Assembly (NCBI RefSeq): GCF_943913695.1
Contig: NZ_CALTZE010000176.1
Span: 1 to 5,923, forward strand
DNA from: an uncultured Marmoricola sp.
GTDB taxonomy: Bacteria; Actinomycetota; Actinomycetes; Propionibacteriales; Nocardioidaceae
Length of the DNA stretch: 5,923 nt
Reading direction: 5' to 3'
The stretch's first letter is position 1, and each line of letters begins with the position of its first letter. The translations under genes were made by a program, and so were the position numbers. Below the pieces are notes generated by a model. The model made no database searches. It saw only the letters and a list, made by a program, of their open reading frames with translations, and was not told the origin of the DNA. Positions 1-5,131 of the stretch are shown piece by piece.

Positions 1-20
1 GTGCGGGGTGGTGCGGGTCG

Positions 21-758
21 CTAGTCGAAGAGGTTGGACATCGTGACCTCGTCGCCCATCGCCACCTCGGAGGTGGAGTTGAGCAGGGCGAGCGAGAGGG
101 TGCCGTTGAGGTTGCCGAAGGTGATCTTCTCGGCCTCGCGCTGGGAGACCGCGAGCGTCAGCAGGGCCTGGGGGAGGGTGTCGGGAGTGGCCGCCGCGGC
201 CTCCGGGTCGGCCGCTGCCTGCGCCTGCGCGGTGGCGCTGGTGGCACCGAGGCCGATCACCTCGACGTTGCGCAGCAGCAGCCGGGTCCACGGGTCGCCC
301 GCCTTGTTGGCGGCGCTCATCAGGATCGCCACCCTGTCGCCGGGGTCGAGGAAGCCCGCCACACGCGCGGGGTCGTCGAGGTTGATCGAGATGGCGACCT
401 TGCCGTCGGGCAGCGGCAGCTCGGCCTCGGAGCCGAGCTCGCCGAACTTGGCCTCCACGACCTGCTCGCCGGGATACATGGGAGCCAGCGCGACCTTGTC
501 CTCCAGCGTCTCCAGGCTGTTGAGCGCACCGGCGAGCCGGTCCTGGCTGGAGATCGTGCCGGTGACGAACTTGCCCTCGGCCTGGGCCTGGGCGACGGTC
601 TCGCCGGCGGTGATGGGCTTGGCGACGCGCAGCACCTGCACCGCGTCGTAGCGGGAGTCGGCGCGGGCATCGGCGCCCCGCACGTACAAGAAGACCAGCA
701 TCGTGCCGAGGGCGGCGACGAACGCCGCGACGAAGAGGAGGGCTTTCCTGCGATCCAT
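21..758 (-). CDS. cpaB: CpaB/RcpC-type Flp (Tad) pilus assembly protein
   Basis: This 245-residue protein is predicted to be anchored in the cytoplasmic membrane and to help assemble the Flp/Tad type IVc pilus, as CpaB/RcpC proteins do. A basic start (MDRRK) is followed by one hydrophobic helix at about residues 7-26. A SAF-like domain follows at about 40-105 (VAKPITAGETV near its start, YPGEQV at 95-100). An RcpC/CpaB core follows, with VAISINLDD at 121-129 and VAGFLDPGDRV at 133-143; the last ends in the stretch GDEVTMSNLFD. Length is normal for actinobacterial members. An Ala/Gln-rich linker at about 171-196 interrupts the core and is probably disordered. The ATG at 758 is chosen because it places the helix at the N-terminus, although no strong Shine-Dalgarno precedes it (only AGAG nearby). 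The remaining tad genes (secretin-like, CpaE/TadZ, CpaF ATPase) would be expected to the left but lie outside the window. Confidence 0.9.
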   Translation of the reverse strand: MDRRKALLFVAAFVAALGTMLVFLYVRGADARADSRYDAVQVLRVAKPITAGETVAQAQAEGKFVTGTISSQDRLAGALNSLETLEDKVALAPMYPGEQVVEAKFGELGSEAELPLPDGKVAISINLDDPARVAGFLDPGDRVAILMSAANKAGDPWTRLLLRNVEVIGLGATSATAQAQAAADPEAAAATPDTLPQALLTLAVSQREAEKITFGNLNGTLSLALLNSTSEVAMGDEVTMSNLFD

Positions 759-794
759 GGACTCTGTCGACCGTTCTCGTGCTGCCGCGGGGGC

Positions 795-809
795 GGTCCG
801 GGCCGGACC
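795..809. repeat. Perfect 15-bp palindrome in the cpaB 5' region
   Basis: The sequence GGTCCGGGCCGGACC consists of 7-bp perfect inverted arms around one central base. It lies 37-51 nt before the cpaB start codon, where it could be an operator or a hairpin in the cpaB leader mRNA. Function is not known; only the symmetry is observed. Confidence 0.5.
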
Positions 810-874
810 CGTGCGGGGTGCGGTGGTCTCGCGCCGGGGGTGACGCGATCAGAGACAGCGTGCCGGGAGTGAGT

Positions 875-894
875 CCGTTTTGTCCCCGAAACGG
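875..894. repeat. Inverted repeat CCGTTT / AAACGG
   Basis: Six-base arms CCGTTT (875-880) and AAACGG (889-894) flank an 8-nt loop. The element sits in the spacer upstream of cpaB and is locally AT-richer than its surroundings, consistent with a protein-binding site. There is no matching known operator that I can name with confidence. Confidence 0.4.
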
Positions 895-907
895 CTTCTA
901 TGCTGGT

Positions 908-923
908 TCTGGAATAGACCAGT
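908..923. promoter_or_regulatory. Putative GntR/HutC-family operator resembling the DasR site
   Basis: TCTGGAATAGACCAGT matches 13 of 16 positions of the Streptomyces DasR-responsive element consensus ACTGGTCTAGACCAGT; the mismatches are positions 1, 6 and 7. The right half (TAGACCAGT) is perfect, and a second TAGACCA half-site follows at 927-933. The site is about 150 nt upstream of the cpaB start and about 55 nt past the fadD stop, so cpaB would be the likelier target. DasR belongs to the HutC subfamily of GntR regulators and senses amino-sugar phosphates in Streptomyces. Whether an equivalent regulator exists in this organism cannot be seen here. Confidence 0.4.
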
Positions 924-933
924 CGCTAGACCA
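915..933. repeat. Direct repeat of TAGACCA, 12-bp period
   Basis: TAGACCA occurs at 915-921 and again at 927-933, with five bases (GTCGC) between the copies. The first copy is the right half of the DasR-like 16-mer. The second has no matching left half, so it would be an isolated half-site. Confidence 0.45.
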
Positions 934-958
934 CGACGCGTCGTACGCCGCTGCGGCG
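933..958 (-). terminator. Possible weak fadD terminator: two adjacent GC dyads
   Basis: A perfect 12-bp palindrome ACGACGCGTCGT (933-944) is followed at once by a dyad CGCCGCTGCGGCG (946-958). Both lie 20-45 nt beyond the fadD stop in the direction of transcription. They could fold in the fadD 3' end, but there is no U-tract on the minus strand, so this is not a canonical intrinsic terminator. The first palindrome could equally be a protein-binding site linked to the neighbouring DasR-like element. Confidence 0.25.
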
Positions 959-977
959 CCGGGTCGGCGGGTGCCGG

Positions 978-2828
978 TCAGCGCGCGTAGAGCGCGTCGA
1001 TCTCGTCACGGTGCTGGGCCACCACGACCTGGCGGCGCAGCTTCAGGCTCGGGGTAAGCTGGCCGCCCTCCTCGGTCCACGCCCCGGGCACGACCTCGAA
1101 GGCGCGCACCGACTCCGCGCGCGAGACCGCGGTGTTGGCCTCGTCGACGGCGGCCTGCAGCTCGGCGCGCAGGTCGGGGTGGTGCAGCACGTCACGTGCC
1201 CGGGCGGAGGTGCCGTGGCGCTCGGCCCACGCCGGCAGCGCCTCCTCGTCGAGGGTGAGCAGCGCGGCGACGAAGGGGCGGCCGTCGCCGACCACGAGCG
1301 CCTGGTCGATCAGGGGGTGGGCCCGCAGCAGGTCCTCGATCGTGGCGGGGGCGACGTTCTTGCCGCCCGCGGTCACGAGGATCTCCTTCTTGCGACCCGT
1401 CAGGCGCACGAAGCCCTCGTCGTCGATCTCGCCGAGGTCGCCGGTGGCCAGCCAGCCGTGCGCGTCGAGGACCTCCGCGGTCGCCTCGGCGTCGCCCCAG
1501 TAGCCGGCGAAGACCTGGCCGCCCCGCACGATGAGCTCGCCGTCGTCGGCGACCCGCACGGCCGTGCCGGGCAGGGGCCGCCCCACGGTGCCGACCTTCT
1601 GGACCTCCGGGTCGTTGACCGTCACCGCCGCGGTGGTCTCGGTCAGGCCGTAGCCCTCCAGCACGGTCAGCCCGATGCCGCGGTAGAAGTGGCCGAGCCG
1701 CTCGCCGAGCGGCGCGCCGCCGGAGACGGCATAGCGGCAGCGACCGCCGAGCGAGCGCCGCAGCCGGGCGTAGACGAGCCGGTCGTAGAGCTGGTGCCGC
1801 ACTCGCAGCCGCACCGGCACGCGTCCGGAGTCCTGGGCGCGCGACCACGCGATCGCCGTGTCGACGGCGCGCCCGAAGGCGCTGCCGCGCCCGTCGGCGA
1901 CCGCCTGCTGGGAGGCGGTGTTGAAGACCTTCTCGAAGATGCGCGGCACCGCCAGCACGAAGCTGGGGGAGAACTGCTCGAGGTCCGGCACGAGCCGGCG
2001 TACGTCGGCGCTGTGGCCCAGCCGGACCCGCGCCCGGATGGCGCCCACCTGGATGACGCGGGCGAAGACGTGGGGCATCGGCAGGAACAGCAGCGTGGCC
2101 GGGGCGCTGTCGAGGTCGCCCTCGCGGCTGCCCGGCTGCTGGTCGTGGTCCTCGCGGGAGACCGGGGTGAAGAGCTGGTGCAGCTGGGCGAGCGCGACGG
2201 TCAGCTCGAAGCCGAGGTGGCCGTGGGTGATCATGCAGCCCTTGGGTCGCCCGGTCGTGCCCGAGGTGTAGAGCAGCGTCGCCAGGTCGTCCGGGCCGGC
2301 CGTCGTACGCCGCTGCTCCAGGTCGGCGTCGGAGACGTCGCCGCCGAGCCGGCGCAGCAGGCCGACGGCGTCGCGGTCGATGGTCCACACGTGGTGCAGG
2401 TCGGGCAGGTCGCCGCGCACCGAGCCCACCCGGCTCGCGTGCTCGTCGGTCTCCACCAGCACCGCGCGGGCGCCGGAGTCGGAGAGCAGCCACGCCACCT
2501 GCTCGGCGCTGGAGGTGTCGTAGACCGGCACCGTGACGCCGCCGGCGAACCAGATGGCGTAGTCGAGGAGGGTCCACTCGTAGCGCGTGCGCGAGAGCAG
2601 CGCCACCCGGTCGCCCGGCTCGATCCCCGCCGCGATCAGCCCGCGCGCGACGTCGCCGACCTCGGTCAGGAACTCCGCCGCCGTGACGTGCTGCCACTCC
2701 CCGCGGTCGCCCGCACGCCGCGAGAGCACGATGTCGTCGGCGTGGTCGGTGCCGTTGCGCACCACGTCGTCGGTCAGGTTGCCCGAGGTCGGCACCTCGA
2801 GGTCGAGCGCGGTGGAGTACTCCCGCAC
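978..2828 (-). CDS. fadD: Long-chain acyl-CoA synthetase (FadD15-type, ANL superfamily)
   Basis: This cytosolic or membrane-associated enzyme is predicted to activate long-chain fatty acids to acyl-CoA through an acyl-adenylate, feeding lipid synthesis or beta-oxidation. The ANL motifs are complete: the phosphate-binding loop YTSGTTGRPKG at residues 187-197, the adenine-site motif EGYGLTETT at 391-399, the hinge region TGDLGEID with ribose-binding D464, GRKKEILVTAGGKN ending near 491, and the C-terminal LTPSLKLRR with the expected catalytic lysine K596. Length (616 aa) matches FadD15-type proteins of about 600 aa. An open frame extends upstream to 2963, but the GTG at 2828 is preferred: it begins VREYST, the expected family start, and GGAGG lies about 10 nt before it. 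GTG codons at 2837 and 2873 are less well placed. A hydrophilic segment at about 222-243 looks like an insertion. The gene is divergent from the SRPBCC-ArsA operon. Exact chain-length preference cannot be read. Confidence 0.93.
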   Translation of the reverse strand: MREYSTALDLEVPTSGNLTDDVVRNGTDHADDIVLSRRAGDRGEWQHVTAAEFLTEVGDVARGLIAAGIEPGDRVALLSRTRYEWTLLDYAIWFAGGVTVPVYDTSSAEQVAWLLSDSGARAVLVETDEHASRVGSVRGDLPDLHHVWTIDRDAVGLLRRLGGDVSDADLEQRRTTAGPDDLATLLYTSGTTGRPKGCMITHGHLGFELTVALAQLHQLFTPVSREDHDQQPGSREGDLDSAPATLLFLPMPHVFARVIQVGAIRARVRLGHSADVRRLVPDLEQFSPSFVLAVPRIFEKVFNTASQQAVADGRGSAFGRAVDTAIAWSRAQDSGRVPVRLRVRHQLYDRLVYARLRRSLGGRCRYAVSGGAPLGERLGHFYRGIGLTVLEGYGLTETTAAVTVNDPEVQKVGTVGRPLPGTAVRVADDGELIVRGGQVFAGYWGDAEATAEVLDAHGWLATGDLGEIDDEGFVRLTGRKKEILVTAGGKNVAPATIEDLLRAHPLIDQALVVGDGRPFVAALLTLDEEALPAWAERHGTSARARDVLHHPDLRAELQAAVDEANTAVSRAESVRAFEVVPGAWTEEGGQLTPSLKLRRQVVVAQHRDEIDALYAR

Positions 2829-2878
2829 CGCGACCACCCCCTCCCACGACTCGCCGCCGGCACGCTTGCGCACGGCGC

Positions 2879-2907
2879 ACGTTACTGGAGCGGAGCGGGG
2901 GTGTCGG
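2879..2907 (-). promoter_or_regulatory. Candidate fadD promoter
   Basis: On the minus strand, CCGACA (2907-2902) resembles the TTGACA -35 box (4 of 6). It is spaced 17 bp from TAACGT (2884-2879), which fits the actinobacterial -10 pattern TAnnnT. Transcription would begin near 2872, giving a leader of about 45 nt before the chosen GTG at 2828 and excluding the upstream GTG at 2873. This is a prediction from pattern only. Confidence 0.4.
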
Positions 2908-2926
2908 CGGTCGCCTGATGCTCGGC

Positions 2927-2932
2927 TAGATT
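2927..2932 (+). promoter_or_regulatory. Weak candidate -10 box for the SRPBCC-ArsA operon
   Basis: TAGATT fits the TAnnnT -10 pattern and lies about 45 nt before the SRPBCC start codon. No good -35 is present at the usual distance: TGTCGG at 2902-2907 is 19 bp away and poor. The two divergent promoters would sit back to back within the 149-bp spacer. Confidence 0.25.
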
Positions 2933-2977
2933 GAGGCGTCCGTCCTTCCACACCCGGACTCACACCGGTAGGGGCCC

Positions 2978-3415
2978 ATGGCTGAGCAGACCACCAGCAG
3001 CATCGTCGTCGACGCGCCCGCGAGCGCGGTGATGGCCGTGATCGCCGACTTCGAGGCCTACCCCGACTGGGCGCAGGGGATGAAGCGCGCCGAGGTCGTC
3101 CGCGAGGGCGTCGACGGGCGCGCCGAGCAAGTGCACTTCGAGCTCGAGGCGGCCCCCATCAAGGACGCCTACACCCTGGCCTACGAGTGGGACGGCGACC
3201 GCCAGGTGACCTGGCAGCTCGTCGAGGGCAAGATGCTTAAGGCGATGACCGGCGCCTACCTGCTGCGTGAGCAGGGCGGCAGCACCGAGGTGACCTACCG
3301 GCTGGCCGTCGACCTCTCGATCCCGATGATCGGCATGCTGCGCCGCAAGGCCGAGAAGGTCATCATCGACACCGCCCTGAAGGGGCTGAAGAAGCGCGTC
3401 GAGTCCCTGGCGTGA
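2978..3415 (+). CDS. SRPBCC (START/polyketide cyclase-like) family protein
   Basis: This 145-residue single-domain protein has the helix-grip fold pattern of the SRPBCC superfamily, whose members bind hydrophobic ligands in a deep cavity. An N-terminal strand with VDAP (11-14) and an amphipathic helix lead into DFEAYPDW (24-31), the classic 'F/Y-x-x-Y/W-P-x-W' signature. Alternating strands follow, then a long C-terminal helix from about 115 (IPMIGMLRRKAEK onward) that would close the pocket. There is no signal peptide, so it is cytosolic. GGTAGGGG (2967-2974) ends 3 nt before the ATG, a short spacing for a ribosome-binding site. It leads the rightward operon, 7 nt ahead of the ArsA-like gene. 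It resembles, from memory, M. tuberculosis Rv2185c in the same position next to fadD15. The ligand is unknown; lipid carrier or ligand-dependent partner of the ATPase are inferences. Confidence 0.88.
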   Translation: MAEQTTSSIVVDAPASAVMAVIADFEAYPDWAQGMKRAEVVREGVDGRAEQVHFELEAAPIKDAYTLAYEWDGDRQVTWQLVEGKMLKAMTGAYLLREQGGSTEVTYRLAVDLSIPMIGMLRRKAEKVIIDTALKGLKKRVESLA

Positions 3416-3422
3416 GCGGGTC

Positions 3423-4619
3423 GTGACCGACGCGCCCGCGACCCCGCGGGTGGTGCTGCTCACCGGCAAGGGCGGCGTCGGCAAGACGACGTCGGCGGCG
3501 GGCACGGCCGCGCTCGCCGCCCGTGCGGGACGGCGCACGCTCGTGGTCTCCACCGATGCCGCGCACTCGCTCAGCGACGCCTTCGGGGTCGCCGCCGGGG
3601 CCGAACCGGTCGAGGTCGCGCCACGGCTGTGGCTGCACCAGGTCGACGCCCAGCGCCGCTTCGAGCGCTCCTGGGGCGAGGTCCAGGGCTACCTGCGCTC
3701 GGTGCTCGACGCCGCGGGCGTCGACCCGATCACCGCGGAGGAGCTGACGGTGATCCCCGGGGCCGAGGAGGTCCTGGCGCTGCTCGAGCTGCGCCGCCAT
3801 GCGCGGAGCGGCGAGTGGGACGTCGTGGTCGTCGACTGCGCTCCCACCGCCGAGACGCTGCGGCTGCTCGCGCTGCCCGAGGCACTCGGCTGGTACATGG
3901 CGCGCGTCTTCGGCGTCCAGCGGCGGGTGGTGCGCGCGCTGCGCCCCGTGCTGACCCGCACCGCCGGCGTGCCGATGCCCGAGGACTCCGTCTTCGAGGC
4001 CGTCGAGCGGCTCCACGCCGACCTCGACGACGTACGCCGCGTGCTCACCGGCTCGGGCGCGTCGGTGCGGCTGGTGCTGACCCCTGAGACGGTCGTGGTC
4101 GCCGAGGCGCGCCGCAGCCTGACCACGCTCTCGCTCTACGGCTACCGCGTCGACGGGGTGGTCGCCAACCGGGTCTTCCCCGAGGGTGCGGGCGACGCGT
4201 GGCGACAGGGCTGGGTCGAGGCCCAGGGGCGGGTGCTGCGCGAGGTGCGGGAGTCCTTCGCCGGGCTGCCGGTGTGGTGCTCGGCCTACACCCCTGCCGA
4301 GCCGGTCGGCGTCGACGCGCTCGCGGCCTTCGCGGAGGCGGCGTACGCCGGCGACGACCCGCTGGCCGAGCCCGCGGGCGACGGGCCGATGACGATCACC
4401 CGCACCGCCACGGGCGCCGAGCTGCGGATCGCGCTGCCCTTCGCCCGGCGCAGCGACGTCGACCTCGCTCGCCACGGCGACGAGCTCGTGGTGACCGTGG
4501 GCTCCTACCGCCGGCTGCTCGCCCTGCCCGCCGCGCTGGCGCGCCGGCAGGTCAGTGCCGCGCGGGTCGAGGACGGTGCGCTCCGGGTACGGTTCCGCTT
4601 CGAGGAGGAGCAGGAGTGA
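3423..4619 (+). CDS. ArsA/Get3-type ATPase with C-terminal HSP20-like domain
   Basis: This 398-residue soluble P-loop ATPase belongs to the ArsA/Get3 (SIMIBI) class. The deviant Walker A is GKGGVGKTT at residues 15-23. The switch I region reads STDAAHSLSDAF at 43-54, with Ala where Get3 usually has Pro. Switch II is DCAPTAET at 138-145. Residues from about 321 (ELRIALPF, then DELVVTVGSYRR) form an HSP20-like beta domain as in the ArsA_HSP20 family. It has one ATPase half, so it would act as a homodimer. Only two cysteines are visible (C139 and one in PVWCSAY), so neither the ArsA arsenite site nor the Get3 zinc CxxC is present; arsenic transport is unlikely. The GTG start at 3423 lies 7 nt after the preceding stop with a weak GAGCGGG, implying translational coupling. 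It corresponds by position to M. tuberculosis Rv2184c. The client is unknown. Confidence 0.9.
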   Translation: MTDAPATPRVVLLTGKGGVGKTTSAAGTAALAARAGRRTLVVSTDAAHSLSDAFGVAAGAEPVEVAPRLWLHQVDAQRRFERSWGEVQGYLRSVLDAAGVDPITAEELTVIPGAEEVLALLELRRHARSGEWDVVVVDCAPTAETLRLLALPEALGWYMARVFGVQRRVVRALRPVLTRTAGVPMPEDSVFEAVERLHADLDDVRRVLTGSGASVRLVLTPETVVVAEARRSLTTLSLYGYRVDGVVANRVFPEGAGDAWRQGWVEAQGRVLREVRESFAGLPVWCSAYTPAEPVGVDALAAFAEAAYAGDDPLAEPAGDGPMTITRTATGAELRIALPFARRSDVDLARHGDELVVTVGSYRRLLALPAALARRQVSAARVEDGALRVRFRFEEEQE

Positions 4620-5131
4620 GCGACGCAGACGAGCCGCACGACCCGGTCGGTGACACCGAGCAGCCGGGGCGCTCCAGTGACTCCGGTGACCCCGGTGACC
4701 CCGGTGACCCCGTGGGGTCCGTGGGGGAGGAGGCCGCCAAGCTCTTCGGCGCGCTCTCCGACTGGGCCCGCGACCAGGGGGCCGGAGCCGGAGCCGGTGC
4801 CGGAGCCGGTGCCGCGGCGGGTGCCCGGGAGGCGCTGGCCCACGGCCTGCACGAGGTCGGCGAGCACCTGGCGACGGGCAGCGCGGAGTGCCGCTACTGC
4901 CCGGTGTGCCAGGTGATCCACGTGGTGCGTCAGACCAGCCCGGAGGTGCGCGCCCATCTCGCGTCGGCCGCCGGGTCGCTGGCGCAGGCCGCGGCGGGTC
5001 TGCTCGCCACCGCTCCGCCCTCCGAGCGCGGCCCGGTCGAGCGCATCGACCTCGACGACGACGGTGCCTGGGACGAGCCGGGACCCTCGGGAGAGCCGGG
5101 GCCCTCCGGGCAGTCGGGGGAGCAGCGATGA
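4616..5131 (+). CDS. Low-complexity protein with CxxCxxC motif, function unknown
   Basis: I do not recognise a named family with certainty; its place between an ArsA-like ATPase and a ROK kinase is shared by small hypothetical proteins in other actinobacteria. The 171-residue product has an acidic, Gly/Asp/Pro-rich N-terminus (1-37), an amphipathic helix EEAAKLFGALSDWARDQ (38-54), an Ala-Gly repeat (55-70), a helix to about 86, the motif CRYCPVCQVIH (92-102), an Ala-rich helix with SLAQAAAGLLA (121-131) and a Gly/Pro/Ser-rich tail. C92, C95, C98 and H102 could bind a metal ion. No signal peptide or clear membrane segment is visible. The GTG start overlaps the ArsA stop as GTGA and has GAGGAGGAG 5 nt upstream; the longer open frame upstream of it is not coding because it runs inside the ATPase gene. 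The end overlaps the ROK start as ATGA. Confidence 0.8.
   Translation: MSDADEPHDPVGDTEQPGRSSDSGDPGDPGDPVGSVGEEAAKLFGALSDWARDQGAGAGAGAGAGAAAGAREALAHGLHEVGEHLATGSAECRYCPVCQVIHVVRQTSPEVRAHLASAAGSLAQAAAGLLATAPPSERGPVERIDLDDDGAWDEPGPSGEPGPSGQSGEQR
4674..4709 (+). repeat. Tandem 9-bp repeat (CCGGTGACC)
   Basis: Three perfect copies of CCGGTGACC occupy 4683-4709, preceded by a degenerate copy (CCAGTGACT, 7 of 9) at 4674-4682. They encode the Gly-Asp-Pro repeat at residues 24-32 of the small protein. Because the unit is a multiple of three, copy-number change would keep the frame. Confidence 0.85.
4784..4813 (+). repeat. Tandem 6-bp repeat (GGAGCC/GGTGCC)
   Basis: Five hexamers in the order GGAGCC, GGAGCC, GGTGCC, GGAGCC, GGTGCC encode the Gly-Ala stretch at residues 57-66 of the small protein. 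The last four units form two copies of a 12-bp unit. Slippage here would lengthen or shorten the linker without a frameshift. Confidence 0.85.
5075..5110 (+). repeat. Two 18-bp repeats encoding EPGPSG
   Basis: Copies at 5075-5092 and 5093-5110 differ at a few bases and each encode Glu-Pro-Gly-Pro-Ser-Gly, giving a collagen-like C-terminal tail in the small protein. It is the third independent in-frame repeat in one short gene. Confidence 0.75.

Larger units (their letters stand above)
759..977. promoter_or_regulatory. Dyad-rich spacer upstream of cpaB and downstream of fadD
   Basis: This spacer lies between two minus-strand genes, so it should carry both the cpaB promoter and the end of the fadD transcript. 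No convincing -35/-10 pair for cpaB could be read. It holds an unusual cluster of small symmetric elements: a 15-bp palindrome at 795-809, a 6-bp inverted repeat around an 8-nt loop at 875-894, a DasR-like 16-mer at 908-923, a TAGACCA direct repeat at 915-921 and 927-933, a perfect 12-bp palindrome at 933-944, and a GC dyad at 946-958. The low coding likelihood and the concentration of dyads suggest regulation of cpaB transcription, but which protein acts here is inference. Confidence 0.5.

Noticed and set aside
1011..2918. A 635-residue plus-strand open frame opposite fadD
   Set aside because: It is an antisense shadow of a GC-rich gene: its translation is rich in Arg, Gly, Val, Ala and His with no recognisable domain, whereas the minus strand has complete acyl-CoA synthetase motifs.
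2829..2963. N-terminal extension of the acyl-CoA synthetase to the ATG at 2963
   Set aside because: The added 45 residues are Arg/Ser/Pro-rich and unlike the family, they cross the divergent promoter, and a better-placed GTG with GGAGG exists at 2828.
4199..4615. Upstream extension of the small protein to 4199
   Set aside because: This stretch lies within the ATPase gene in another frame and gives an Arg/Gly/Ala-rich translation; the GTG at 4616 has a strong ribosome-binding site and a GTGA overlap.
3423..4619. Arsenite-pump ATPase (arsA) as a resistance gene
   Set aside because: There is a single ATPase half, no arsenite-binding cysteines, and no arsB, arsD or arsR nearby; the HSP20-like tail and the conserved neighbourhood point to another role.
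4674..4813. Tandem repeats as a CRISPR-like or mobile element signal
   Set aside because: Units are only 6-9 bp, have no spacers and encode in-frame low-complexity peptide; there are no terminal inverted repeats or transposase.
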